The notes under the pieces are model-generated. The model was not told the origin of the DNA. It did not search any database and saw only the letters and a list, made by a program, of their open reading frames with translations. This document shows positions 11,993-22,495 of a DNA stretch of 42,123 bases, in pieces. Each line of letters opens with the position of its first letter. The stretch's first letter is position 1. Source of the DNA: Ophioceras dolichostomum (lineage: Eukaryota > Ascomycota > Sordariomycetes > Magnaporthales > Ophioceraceae); the NCBI GenBank assembly GCA_003049485.1, contig PYST01000337.1, positions 1 through 42,123 of the forward strand. Reading direction: 5' to 3'. The translations under genes and the position numbers were made by a program.

Positions 11993-13423
11993 ATGTCTTT
12001 CACGTCCATCCCGATCCTGGACCTAAGTCTAGCGGACGACGAGGCCACCAAGCCCGCGTTCCTGGCGGACCTGCGTGCCGCGCTCATGGAGGTCGGCTTC
12101 CTGTACCTCAAGAACGTGGGCATCCCCGACGAGCTCTTCGCCGAGGTTATCGAACAGGGCAAGGCCTTCTTTGACATCCCGATGGAGGAGAAGTATGTTT
12201 ATTTTTCTCCGTCATTTTCTGTCTGGTTGTCTTCAGAAAGCCAGCCAGTCAGCTCGCTCAACCCGTTATTATTCCTCTTGATCTGCTGAGTTTTTGCGAG
12301 GAGGAGGACTCGGAACTCAACCAACCTGCACTGGCTCACATGCCAAGGCACCATTCATGTAGGAGGAAGGAACCTCAGGTACTGACTGCCCATTGCCATG
12401 TAAACGATTACTAGACTCAAGATCGAAATGAAAAACGCCCCCTCCTTCCTCGGCTACTCCCGCCTCGCAGCCGAGATCACCGCCGGCGCGACCGACCACC
12501 GGGAGCAGATCGACCTCTCCACCGAGCACCCCATCCCGCCCCCGACCTCGCCCCAATACTACAACCTCCTCTCGCCGAACCAATGGCCCTCCCCCGCCGT
12601 GCTCCCCCGCTTCCGCCCAGCATTCACCCGCTACATGAGCCTCATGGGCGCGGTCTCCATGCGCTTCACCTCGCTCGTGGCCGAGGCCATCGGCCTGCCC
12701 CCCGACGCCTTCTCGCGCTACTTCGAGCCCGACCCGGCGCAGCAGCAGCACAAGCTGAAGGTCGTCAAGTACCCGGACAGCGGCTCCGGCTCCGGCCAGG
12801 GCGTGGGCCCGCACAAGGACAGCATGTACACCAGCTACCTCCTGCAGGCGAGCCCCCACCGCGGCCTGCAGGTGCAGAACCTCTTCGGAGACTGGGTCGA
12901 CTGCCCTCCCATCGCCGGCACGCTCGTCGTGGCGGTCGGCCAAGGGCTGGAGGCGCTCACGGCTGGGGTGTGCGCGTCGACGACGCATCGCGTGCTCAGC
13001 CCGGCGGCGGGCCTGGGCGCGAGGTTCTCGATCCCGTTCTTCCAGGGCGTGAGGCTGGACACCGAGTTCGAGGAGCTGGAGACCGTCGGTGTGGGAGGGG
13101 GGGTGCCCGCGGACGTGAGGGAGCAGAGGCGCAGGGTGCTGGAGGCGAGCGGACGGAAGGAGGACGACGTCGAGTTCACGTTTCGGTCGGGGGGCGCCGC
13201 GAGGACGCTGGGGGAGGCGACGCTGCGGAACAGGGTGAAGAGCCATCCGGACGTGGGGGAGAGGTGGTATCCGGAGATACTAAGGAGCATTCGGGAGGAG
13301 CAGGCGAGGACGCAGAGGGCTGGGGCGGGGACTAGTGCTGCGCCGGGGGTGGAGAGGTTGAGGGGGGTTAGGGAGGGGGATGCTAAAGTTTCTGTTGCTG
13401 GGACGGGGGTCGAGGCGCATTAA
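11993..13423 (+). CDS. Fe(II)/2-oxoglutarate-dependent oxygenase, isopenicillin N synthase-like
   Basis: Predicted soluble non-haem iron oxygenase of the family with a DIOX_N domain followed by a 2OG-Fe(II) oxygenase domain. Members hydroxylate, desaturate or cyclise small molecules; the substrate cannot be inferred. Exons 11993-12192 and 12415-13423 give 402 residues. The 222-bp intron has a GTATGT donor, a TACTGAC branch site at 12380-12386 and a CTAG acceptor, and joins EEK to LKIEMKNAPSFLGYSRL, a strongly family-like segment. The N-terminal part starts IPILDLSLADDEA and contains VGFLYLKNVGIPDELF. The iron facial triad is H200-x-D202 (GPHKDSMYTS) and H258 (TTHRVLS), and the 2OG-binding pair is R270 and S272 (ARFSIPF). 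The C-terminal 60 residues are charged and low in complexity. All catalytic residues are present, so the enzyme should be active. It stands alone, with no biosynthetic neighbours. Confidence 0.9.
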
Positions 13424-14229
13424 GAGAGGGGTAGGTTGGTAGGTAGGTCGGTCTTTTGACCAAGGGCCGGTACAAGATGCGGCACCTACTAAGAAACCTA
13501 TCCTCGCATACCTCAGGAAAGGGGATCAGGTTCGCGAGGCCAGGTAGCCTCTGTTTTTGTTAAGTCGTATGCGGGGACAGGAATCACAGCGTTGCAATTT
13601 CCGAAGCCTGGTTGGCCCTGAGAGCAAGCCGGAAGAGCAATTCTCCCGCTGCAGAGAGATCCCTAAGAGGTCGTGAAAGTCATGTATTGCTCAAGTATCG
13701 TCGTGAACTCTTTTTATCACTCACTCCTCGCAGTCATCATCGTCCCTCCTCCTTGTTCCTCCTTACTCCTCTTCCAGACCTTTCCACTAACCCAGGAGCC
13801 CCATCACTAGACGGATCAGGTGAACAGGATTCCAGGCCAGCAAAAGAGACTCTTGATGAGACACACGCCGTCTACATGACAAGAGGAGGGTCCCGAAAAT
13901 CCACAAGCAGGTGGGTAGGCAGGTTAGGTAGATAGGTAGAAAAGCAGCCACTTATAATTCCACCTAAAAGATCGACGCCGGCTGCTAAAAAAGAATATGC
14001 TCCCAATAAGAAAAAGCCCAAAGTAAAAAATTCCTTCCTCCTCTCCCCCTCCCTTTCCGCCTCGCATTTCTGCCCTTGCAGTTCTCCCCTCCCACCAGTC
14101 ATTTCGTCGTAGCGAGGGCCGCAGTCATCAGCGGGCTTCTAGAGAGAGAAGAGAGAGAAAGGAGGACAGTCGGTCGGTGGTGCATGTTCGTTCCCCATCC
14201 CTCAGCGACGCGCCCGCCGCAACGCGAGC
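13424..14229. other. Convergent intergenic spacer with TAGG tracts
   Basis: 3' ends of the oxygenase (+) and the zinc-finger gene (-) meet here. TAGG-type tetranucleotide tracts lie at 13431-13452 and 13911-13940. A pyrimidine-rich stretch at about 14030-14100 is probably in the minus-strand 3' UTR. No gene seen. Confidence 0.6.
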
Positions 14230-15112
14230 TTAAGGACTGGCTTGGGCGACCGTGAAGGAGGGGAAGCACTCGCCGAGGGGCTTGTCGTGCTTGTTGGTGG
14301 CATGCTCGGTGAGACTAGATGGATGGATGGAAGAAAACACGGATACGTCAGTACTATAGCCAACACAGACGTGGAAAGATTCTCCGCCTCTCCGAAGCCG
14401 CCGCGTAGTGCAATGGTGGAGTGGGTACGTACGCCTTTTCCCGGGTAGTCGACAGGAAAGTAGCCAGGCACGAGACGCACTGGATGCTCTTGGCCTGCTC
14501 GTTCTGTTGTTTGTCGCGGCCGCCCAACCAGAGGCCGTCGAGTTAGCCACCAAGCCCTTTTATTGTTTCTCTTTGCGCCCGCGCCATCATCGCTTGTCGT
14601 GCAATCAAGGCCGGAGAAGTTTGCGTGGTAGGCGAGAGGGAAGGGAAAGAGAAACGTACGACTTTGAGCTGCGATTTGGCAGCCTTTGACTTGTCCTTGG
14701 CGTTGCGCTCGCGCTTCTGCTGAGCCCGGTTTCCCTAAAGAGGTCGATGATAATCGCAGAGTGTCAGCAGAAGACTGTACGAGTGAGGAACTCAAGAAGA
14801 ATGGCAAAGCGAAAAGAGGGTGTGGCCGTCGGTCCAGTCTGGTCTGGTTGTCCGCGGCCCAAGTCCCCGCTCGTCATCGTCCGTCGTGGAGGCAGGCAGG
14901 CTATCGGGAAGGATGATGAGGTCCATAGGGCTGGCTATCCCGAGTCCGGTCGCGCCAGTCCTGCCAACCCAGATCCATTCCTACCGACCTAGCCCGTTAG
15001 GCCGGGGCTGTTGGTCGGTTTTGCGGTTTGGCGGATCGATCAGGCTGAGCGGGACCGATTTCGACGGATTGATGATCAAATCGGCGAAGAGAATCAAACG
15101 TACGTTACCCAT
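14230..15112 (-). CDS. Small zinc-binding protein, At2g23090-like / 4F5-type N-terminus
   Basis: Four exons, 15104-15112, 14660-14734, 14433-14503 and 14230-14314, give 79 residues; all three introns start GTACGT. The first coding exon is only three codons (MGN), followed by a 369-bp intron. The product begins MGNGNRAQQKRERNAKDKSK, the basic start shared with SERF/4F5-type proteins. It continues with a zinc-binding knuckle, C37-x2-C40-x15-H56-x4-H61 (SIQCVSCLATFLSTTREKAL, then TEHATNKHDK), and ends near GECFPSF. This matches the small conserved eukaryotic family typified by Arabidopsis At2g23090. Its molecular role is not well established; nuclear or cytosolic location is likely because there is no signal peptide or membrane segment. 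The split into tiny exons hides it from ORF callers. The next gene on the same strand ends 470 bp upstream of this start. Confidence 0.88.
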
Positions 15113-15581
15113 TTTGGCCGAGAGAGTTTTTGGTTCTTTCAAAAATCGAGGGAAGACTTGGATTCTTGTCTGGAAGCGCTGGGATGTCCGCAAGGCTGGC
15201 AGTGGGATTGATGAGCAGTAATAAGTGGTCGTTGGTGGTGTTGGAGGGGTGGGATTTCCGAAGTTTGTCGTGGCGGCGATTTTACGGTATTTTTTTCAGC
15301 TTGCTGGGGGGAGGCCGCCCCATTTCCGTCAGCTGAGGCACTGCTGAGACATCCCACATCATTCACGTGACTAGAGGCGTGATCTTGACTACTGAGTCGA
15401 GCCGTGACAACTTTCCAGGCCCGAAACAAATTTCAGGTCCAGACACCCATGCCCGTGTTACCGGATACTAAAAACTCCGTTGCGAAACTTTAAAACGTAG
15501 GAAGATTGAGAAGAAAGAGGAAAAAAATACATTAGTTGGTTAAACGTTAGGCACTGTCGCGTGTTGTTGAAGTGGTGTGCT
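15113..15581. other. Intergenic: promoter of the small zinc-binding gene
   Basis: A 469-bp spacer between two minus-strand genes. It should hold the 3' UTR of the helix-hairpin-helix gene and the promoter and 5' UTR of the zinc-binding gene. No motif stands out. Confidence 0.6.
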
Positions 15582-16839
15582 TCAAACGCGTTTGCCTCGC
15601 TTCGACCGTCTGAGCCCTCCCTCATCCTCCAGAGCAGAAGTAACTAAAGCAGTAGGACCAGAGGCAGCGGCTGTGGTAGTGGGAGTGGTCGCAGTCGCGG
15701 TGACTTCATCTACTGCAACAGAACCCGATCCAGCTCTCTGCTTCCTCTTCCTCTCATCACTCGACTTCATCCTGAGCAGCGTCGGTCTCTCGATCACTCG
15801 TCCGCCATTCTTCTTCCCCTTCATCTCACTCTCCCCTTTCACCGCACTACAACTACTACTACTCCCACCACCGCCACCGTCAGCCGCAAACGGCGCAGCC
15901 TCCTCGTGCTTCATCAGCACATACGCCACGCGCTCCACATCGGCGGCCTTCACCTTCACGCCATTGCCGTCACCGTCCTCACCAAGTCGATCACAGACCT
16001 CCCGCGCCGCGGCGTGCAGCTGCGCGTACTCCTTGGCGTTGTACTTTATGACCACATCCCGTCTGCCCCCGCTGCACAGCCAGTAGAACGCCTCGTCCGC
16101 GAAGAAGACGACGCGCTCCATGTCGTGCACCGCCAGCAAGAGCGACGCCGTGGCCGGGCCGATGCCCCGGAGCTTCGAGAGCGCGTCGACGGCTTTGGAC
16201 GCGTCTTTGCTGCTTTCGTACTGCGCTATGGCGTCCCTGACCGTGCTCTCTGCTGTTGAGGGGTCGTTTGACGAGACGAGCTTCATCAGCGTTGGGCGGA
16301 ACTTTCCGTGTCGTCTGTCAGAATGCTATCATGTTAGACTGGCTCCCAGGAAGGTAGGTATGTTTTATTGAGCGAAGCAGCCTTGCTGAGCTCAGATAAC
16401 CTCGCAAGGAGACACAGGTACCCAGGTAAGCGAGAAAGGATGAAAGAAAATGAACGAGGTCTAGGAAATCCCTACAGTTTCCAATCAACCAGGACCTTGA
16501 TATCCTCTAATCCCATCGGTCTCTTGGACTTGCCAACCGACGGCCCAAATATCTCCGGCGCGGTCACGTAGCGGAACTCGTCCAGCTCCGCCAGCGTCTT
16601 CTGCCCATGTTTAGCTAGAGGGGAGAGTGAGTGAGTTGGTTGCAATAAATCAGGCACGAGGGCAACTTTCACAAACATGTGCCTTTCGCATTAGGAAGGA
16701 AGGAGAGTGAGCACTGAGCAAGCGAAAACATACCGCCTTTGGTGTCTGACACAGCTTGTATCAGAGACCCGTATCTCCCCAGGGCCTCTTTGAACTCCTG
16801 GGCCGTGATATTACCCGGCGTAGGCTGACCACCACCCAT
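15582..16839 (-). CDS. Conserved fungal protein with DNA-glycosylase-like helix-hairpin-helix
   Basis: Exons 16734-16839, 16476-16614 and 15582-16314 encode 325 residues. Splice ends are GTATGT/CTAG and GTAGGG/ACAG. The start is MGGGQPTPGNITAQEFKEAL. The middle exon carries AELDEFRYVTAPEIFG and KRPMGLEDIKVLVDWKL, continuing RHGKFRPTLMKLV across the second junction. A helix-hairpin-helix (ALSKLRGIGPATASLLLAV, about 126-144) is followed at D155 (VVFFADEAFYWL) by an acidic residue at almost the spacing of the catalytic Asp of the HhH-GPD glycosylases. The Lys of bifunctional glycosylases is absent (GIGPA instead of GVGRK), and there is no Fe-S cysteine cluster. The tail (about 210-325) is low-complexity and ends in a basic RRSKRGKRV, a plausible nuclear localisation or DNA-contact segment. 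I believe orthologues occur widely in filamentous fungi as hypothetical proteins. Base-excision function is an inference only. Confidence 0.82.
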
Positions 16840-18587
16840 CGCGGCGATCGGCTTCGGAGGGTCGTCTCCTTAACGCCGGGACTCTAGAGCTGCTGGGTCG
16901 CCGCAGGGGGGATTATCTGGTCATGCGGTGATATTCGGGAGTTCTGACGATGTGGGCGTCCACCGCCCAGCAGTATATGCGGAAGTAGAGTGAGGCGGAT
17001 GGCGGACCGAAGCCAAGGAGCATGTGCCGGATCCACAAGAAACGTTTACCTGCTCGTGAACCGATGGAACGGCTGGGTCTCCCGAAAAGTCCTGGACAGT
17101 CGGAGTTGATTGGGTCTCTAGAGTCCAGGTGACGATCAGGGTAGGTATTGTATTAATGTCTGAATGTCTGGCTGGGCTGTAAATCCGAAAGCCGGCATTC
17201 CCCCAAGTTTCTGTTGACTGTGGTCGAAGTGATGATCGCATCTGTAGCTAAGGCTAGCTGCTCGAGCTGGTCAGCTCAAGCTCAATCGGTGTAACAGCAG
17301 GCCGGCAGCTCGAACGGTTCGGTGCACAGACCACTGAATGGCCCCGCAGCCCCCTGTCCATGCTCAATGATGCTTGAACATTTCTGTTATTTCATCATCC
17401 GTTCTTCAGACGGCCATGCTGTCATGATATGGCGAGGTGGTGGCGGCATTCCCGCTGACGGCTTTGATGATGTTACGATCCAGAATCGTGTCTTTTGAGC
17501 TTACAACAGCTTCTTTGCCTTCTGCTGTCAGGGACTGGGCCGGTTCAACATCCCTCTCACTTTGCCATATCTGAGCTGGGAGCAGCCAGAAGCACTCTAT
17601 GGGAAGCCGTCTGAGCGTCTTCGGCTATCCAGAACGTGTGAGAAAGATCACCGCGCCTACTAGCTGACATGGCTGACCAGGGTTCTACCAGTTGAGATAC
17701 CGAGGAAGGAGCTTACGCCCCTCAACGGTCGTTGTCCATCCAAGTCGGAATATCATCGGCAAAAAAACAAGAGAAGGATGACCACGATGAAACGACAGAA
17801 ATACCACTCACTGGAAAGACCCATCAGGAGGACACTAGATGTGTCACAGTATATCGATGACACCGCCACTTCTCCTCTTCCACACGCAGCGAGCAGCAAG
17901 CAAGCCACATACACGGAAGCCGAGGAGCGCCGCCTTGGAAAAGCGGAGCACCCGTCCTCGCGAAATTTCCCTATTGGCGAACTCCATCCCATTGATTGTC
18001 CCGGAGTTGCGGGCCGGCACTGCGATCAACACCGACAAGGCCTCTACCCAGGCCACTCAGTCCTTCATACAGCCGTGACTACCGACTCGTCGAAGAGAAG
18101 AAGCTCTTGCAGCTCTTGCATGACGATACTATCCATCAGGTTTCACCAGGCCCGACATCCGGTCACCAGGATTGTGAGAGAGATGGGGATGAGGGGGGTT
18201 GAGGCAGATCCTCGAATCACCTTGTTAGGTAGGTAGGTTATATGTTCGATCACGAGGACTATAGATGGAGAGGTAGGCTGCAGGTAGGTCATAGAGTCGG
18301 TGTCCGACTGGGACTAGGATGGTGTCCTTATCATGCCCGGCAGCGATGCCGGCTCGTCTCTTTGTGTCGTTCTGTCCTACATGTCAACCCATTTCTTGCT
18401 GTAGCCTCACAGCAAATACCCTCATCGCGAACGCGATTGCCATCCCTCACGTCGCCTACTTTCTCTCTCACGCAGCCGCTCAAGCGTACCTCATTATCCT
18501 CATGACGAAGATCCCGAGTCCCCCGAGTCACCTAAGAGCCTTCATCAAGAAGAGAAGGACTACCAACGCCCCCTTCCGAGCAGGAAC
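16840..18587. promoter_or_regulatory. Divergent intergenic region between the HhH gene and the DUF1479 gene
   Basis: 1.75 kb between two divergent start codons. A TAGG tract (18225-18240) lies about 350 bp before the plus-strand start. A 152-codon frame at 17778-18236 (+) has no recognisable domain and I do not call it a gene. Otherwise I see nothing definite. Confidence 0.5.
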
Positions 18588-20735
18588 ATGTCCACGTCGC
18601 CACCTTCAACTACCAACAACAGCGGCTCCTCACCAGTAGCGCAGAGAAGGCCATTGCCAACGGTGTCGATAACGGAAGAGCCCATCCCTCTGCATTCCCG
18701 GTTCGCCAAGATCAAGCGAGACCTGATCGCAAGCAACGAGGCCGCCGTGTCTCGGTCGTGGACTCGTCTGCTGCACCGGCTTCGGTCCGAGATCGACCGT
18801 GTCTCCAAGGACGGACCAGGGGCGATACCCACGATAGATTTTGCAGACCTACCGCCATCAGACTCGACAGTGTCCTCGACCTTGTCCTCGACCACGACTT
18901 CTGGCAAATGTGGCAGCGGTCACTCCACGACTCCCGCTTTGGAGTACTTCATCCGAGCCTTCCGCCAGTGCGGCGTCGCCGTGATCCGCAACGTCATCCC
19001 GAGAGAAACGACCGAGGCCTGGCAGCGGGAGACCTCGGACTACCTGGCGTCGGATCCAGAAGTCCTCGTCCACCAGCTCTCATCGCACGAAACGCCGCCT
19101 CCCACGCCCCATGGCAACGTAGGATACGAGCAGGGATACGAGCAGGGACTCCAGCAGCAGCTGTTCTGGAGCCCCGCGCAGATCCAGGCTCGCGTTCATC
19201 CAAATCTGCTCGGCGCTCAGAGGTTCGCGATGCAGACGATCTGGCACGCCGGCACATCGGCGTCAAATCAGCCTCCGCCGCCGCTCTGTGCGGCTTTACC
19301 TGTCGTGTATGCGGACCGGATGGTGGCGAAGCCTTCTCCCGCTATCACAACTGCCTCAACAACGACGGCGGCGGCGGTGACCGCAACTCCCACTACAGCG
19401 GTGAAAACCCTTGCTAGGGCGAGCGTTGACGGCGGCAGCGTCGAGCGGTGGGAATCAGCCGGGTATGGCGGCCGATCGGGCGTCTACGGTCCCATCTTCG
19501 CAGGCGAATGGGAGTCGTACGACCCATGGGACAGCAACCTACGGCAGCTCGTGGTCCCAGACCTGTACCGCGGAGCTGGGTCGTGCGGCATGTTTCGTTT
19601 GTTCCAGGGCTGGCTCTGCCTATCCGATGTTCACCCGCCGCTAGCGCCACTACAGGTCAGCCACTTGCTCCAGCTGACGACGGCGTATCTCCTCTTGCGA
19701 CCATACTTCTCCCCGCTGACCACCACTGGGCCCACTTATCAGGAGGAGGAGGAGAAGGAGGAGGAGGAGCAAGTGGAGTCTAGGCGGCTATTCCTCGGGC
19801 CAGACAACTGGGCACTCAACCCCCCTGACCACGGCGAGGATGCTGTACTGCACGGTGCCCTGCCTGGATATGCGCAGGAGCTAAGCGCAGTGCTGCATCC
19901 GCATTTGTTCCCATACTCTTCCTCTTCACCCTCATCCACCTCCACAAATGACTCACCCGGCCGGGGCAAGTCGGTCCTTGTAGATCTTCCTCCCCTACGC
20001 GCAGGGGACTACGTACTCTGGCACCCAGACATGGTGCATTCCGTCACCGAGCCGCTCCCCAGCCCAGCCAGCGACCCCCCATCGTCACCACCACATACTT
20101 ACATGTACCCTCCCCCACCAAATACACAGACATCATCCATGAGGTCCTCGTCATCATCCACGGCATCATCCCCACCAACCACAACCCCACAACCGGTCCA
20201 AGGCCTCTACATCCCCGCCTGTCCCCTCACCCAAGCAAACGCCCTCTTCCTAATCCGCCAGCGCCGAGCCTTCCTCCTCGGCCAGCCGGGACCTGACTTC
20301 GTGACCCTCAGCGGAGCGCAGCGAGGCCCCCCTGCTTCTTCTCGCTACTACAGCGGTGGTGAGGGCGAGTTCGCCTCCCGGCCCGGGGTGCAGGATGTCG
20401 CGGATGCCGGTGGCGAGGAAGGGCTTCGGGCGATGGGGATGCTTCCTTGGGAGGAGGAGAAGGCTGCGGTCGAGGGTGGTGGTGACGATTATGAGGATGA
20501 GGATGGTGACATCGAGGATGATCTAAATCTTGAGGACTATATCAAGGAGGAAAATATAGAAGGGGAGGAGGAGGGGGAGGAGAAGGGACATCTCTTCGGG
20601 GAGACAAAAGACGGCAGGGTCCATGGCTCCGCCGCCGCATACCACCACCGCCCGCGACGGCTGAACGAGGTGGAGAAGACGGTGGTGCGGATCTCCAATG
20701 CTCTGCTGTTCCCTGATCGGTTCAGCTTGCCATGA
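18588..20735 (+). CDS. DUF1479 family protein (Fe(II)/2OG-oxygenase fold), possibly inactive
   Basis: Single-exon gene, 715 residues. The family has a double-stranded beta-helix fold like 2OG oxygenases; fungal and bacterial (YbiU-type) members are poorly characterised. Diagnostic segments are RFAKIKRDLIASNEAAVSRS (about 38-57), EYFIRAFRQCGVAVIRNVIP, LFWSPAQIQARVHPNLLGAQ, DGGSVERWESAGYGG, GEWESYDPWDSNLRQLVVPD, GAGSCGMFRLFQGWLCLSDV, GDYVLWHPDMVHSV and LYIPACPLTQANA. The usual HxD iron motif just before GGSVERW reads S279-V-D281 here, so the first histidine is missing; D281 and the distal H484 (or H479) remain. Thr/Ala-rich filler (about 250-276) immediately precedes this site, and Ser/Pro/Thr-rich segments interrupt the C-terminal half, with an acidic run at about 625-680. 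Catalysis is therefore doubtful. Length exceeds typical members (about 400-500) because of these insertions. Confidence 0.87.
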   Translation: MSTSPPSTTNNSGSSPVAQRRPLPTVSITEEPIPLHSRFAKIKRDLIASNEAAVSRSWTRLLHRLRSEIDRVSKDGPGAIPTIDFADLPPSDSTVSSTLSSTTTSGKCGSGHSTTPALEYFIRAFRQCGVAVIRNVIPRETTEAWQRETSDYLASDPEVLVHQLSSHETPPPTPHGNVGYEQGYEQGLQQQLFWSPAQIQARVHPNLLGAQRFAMQTIWHAGTSASNQPPPPLCAALPVVYADRMVAKPSPAITTASTTTAAAVTATPTTAVKTLARASVDGGSVERWESAGYGGRSGVYGPIFAGEWESYDPWDSNLRQLVVPDLYRGAGSCGMFRLFQGWLCLSDVHPPLAPLQVSHLLQLTTAYLLLRPYFSPLTTTGPTYQEEEEKEEEEQVESRRLFLGPDNWALNPPDHGEDAVLHGALPGYAQELSAVLHPHLFPYSSSSPSSTSTNDSPGRGKSVLVDLPPLRAGDYVLWHPDMVHSVTEPLPSPASDPPSSPPHTYMYPPPPNTQTSSMRSSSSSTASSPPTTTPQPVQGLYIPACPLTQANALFLIRQRRAFLLGQPGPDFVTLSGAQRGPPASSRYYSGGEGEFASRPGVQDVADAGGEEGLRAMGMLPWEEEKAAVEGGGDDYEDEDGDIEDDLNLEDYIKEENIEGEEEGEEKGHLFGETKDGRVHGSAAAYHHRPRRLNEVEKTVVRISNALLFPDRFSLP

Positions 20736-20883
20736 TAACCCCCCGAGATGAAATGAATTGCCGATGGTGATCCTCGACTCCTCTCTGTGTGAGCTCTGAA
20801 CTGGCATCAATAGAGGCACCCAGCCGCAGGTGCCTCCTGTAGACGCCGGGCATATACATGCATGCAACCCGTATAAGGAAACA

Positions 20884-20889
20884 AATAAA
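20884..20889 (+). terminator. AATAAA poly(A) signal of the DUF1479 gene
   Basis: A perfect AATAAA about 150 bp beyond the stop codon, in an A-rich context. The position suits a fungal 3' UTR. Fungal signals are degenerate, so this is suggestive only. Confidence 0.4.
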
Positions 20890-21131
20890 TGTAGACTTTT
20901 GAAACACACCGCACACTGGGATCCAGCTAAATGACGGCAAGGACAGCAATGATGATGTCTGCTGCTCCCCCCAGCACTCTCTCACCTCTGCACAACCTCG
21001 AGACCTGTGTTATCGCTAGCTGGTTTGTGACATCGCTTCAGCCTCACCCCCAAATATTTGGCTTTTGTGTTTTGCTCTCTCTCCCCTCGTTATTTCTCGT
21101 ATATGATTGTCAAAGCAGCCGAGACATTTAG

Positions 21132-21159
21132 ATCCATCCATCCATCCATCAATCCATCC
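21132..21159. repeat. (ATCC)n microsatellite
   Basis: Seven ATCC-type tetranucleotide units, with one interruption (CATCAATCC). Confidence 0.9.
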
Positions 21160-21390
21160 TAGAAACAGCCACCGTCCCACAAGGCGGTTCGTTGTTTGTT
21201 TTTCCTTCCCCCTCTCGGCCGTGGTATGTGATGTTATGTCGCCTCGGCACTCGCCGCGGAGGAATTCCCCCTCTCCCCCCCTCTCTCTCTTGTGTGTACA
21301 AAGCCATCCCACAAGGAGCTGCCTTCTTATCCCCAGCAACCGGGTTCAACAGGCGCCGCTGGTTTCTCTCGTGAGGATCTACAAACACGC

Positions 21391-21413
21391 ACACACACAC
21401 ACACACACACACA
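21391..21413. repeat. (AC)n microsatellite
   Basis: An uninterrupted AC dinucleotide run of about 11 units in the intergenic region. Confidence 0.95.
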
Positions 21414-22472
21414 AGCAGGGCGAGGTCTAGACCACAGACACCGGTGTAGTTGTCCGTCATCAACCCACCGCCAACCACGTGACACACTCAGGTACACAGA
21501 CGAGTCAGACAGAAACGCTCGACATCACGTCAGTCATCACGAAGGGGAGGGACACAGGAAAGGCACAAACGCTAAGATATGGCGAAGCTCAACATGCGCG
21601 AGAGGTTGTATTAGCTATTAGTTAAGTGAATGCTCAGCGGGCCTTTTCATCGCTCTCTTCGTCCTAGACTAGAACCTGGAAGAAAAAAGAGAACAAAAAA
21701 AAGACCAGCATCATCACATGGGATTTTGTGCTGTTGCTGCGAACGAAACCGTGACTTTCCTCCTCCACCCTTTCCACTCTCCCCTCCTACCACCATCCAT
21801 CCACCAGTACAATTCCGACCCCTTTCTCTCCGGGAGGAGATAGTATATATCTCTCCAATTCTCCTTCTGCTTTATCCCCCTGTTTTTTTTGGTATTTTTC
21901 TTGAGGTAATGAGAAAACATGGCTTAGCTTGGTAGGCATCGCTGAGTTGTGTACCTTTTTTTTTGTAGGTGTTTTGTTGTGTTTTTGGGTGGGATATAAA
22001 ATCTCATGCTTAACGACTGTCTTGTGGGTATACTGGGTATCAAAAAACAGTGTTTGCAGAGATGTGCACGCGAGAGAAGGCAAGACAAGACCAGACGAAG
22101 AACAGCAGATGGGGGAATCAAAATTGGAAAAGAGAATAAGGCAAGACGAACGAGACAACGAGAACGAGTAAGGAAATGAGGAACTGACAACAAAAGGATA
22201 TCATAGATGGTTTTTTTTTGAGGGTTGTGATTTTTTGTTGAACGTAAACCAAAACGAAGCAGGGCAATAAAAAGAGAATCGCGAGACAGGTTGAGGATTG
22301 GAAGCGACCGTTAATAAAAAAAATCCCGTCTACTTGGCAAGATTCGTCCTTCTCTTGGCTTAGAGAAGGAAAAAGCCGTTGCTAGCAAAGACGTGGGGGT
22401 ATCAAGAGTCCAACCAATCTCGACAGGGTATCTTGAAATGCAGATCCGATTCCCAACCAAAAACCCAGGAGA

Positions 22473-22495
22473 GGGGAGGGGGGAGGGGGAGGGGG
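22473..22495 (+). other. Potential G-quadruplex tract
   Basis: Four runs of 4-6 G separated by single A residues on the plus strand (22473-22476, 22478-22483, 22485-22489, 22491-22495). This is a textbook G-quadruplex pattern with one-base loops. It lies about 365 bp beyond the stop codon of the minus-strand Meu6-like gene, whose transcript would carry the C-rich complement if its 3' UTR reaches this far. Confidence 0.8.

Noticed and set aside
17778..18236. 152-codon plus-strand frame between two divergent genes
   Set aside because: No recognisable domain; composition resembles translated non-coding DNA, and it would sit in the DUF1479 promoter.
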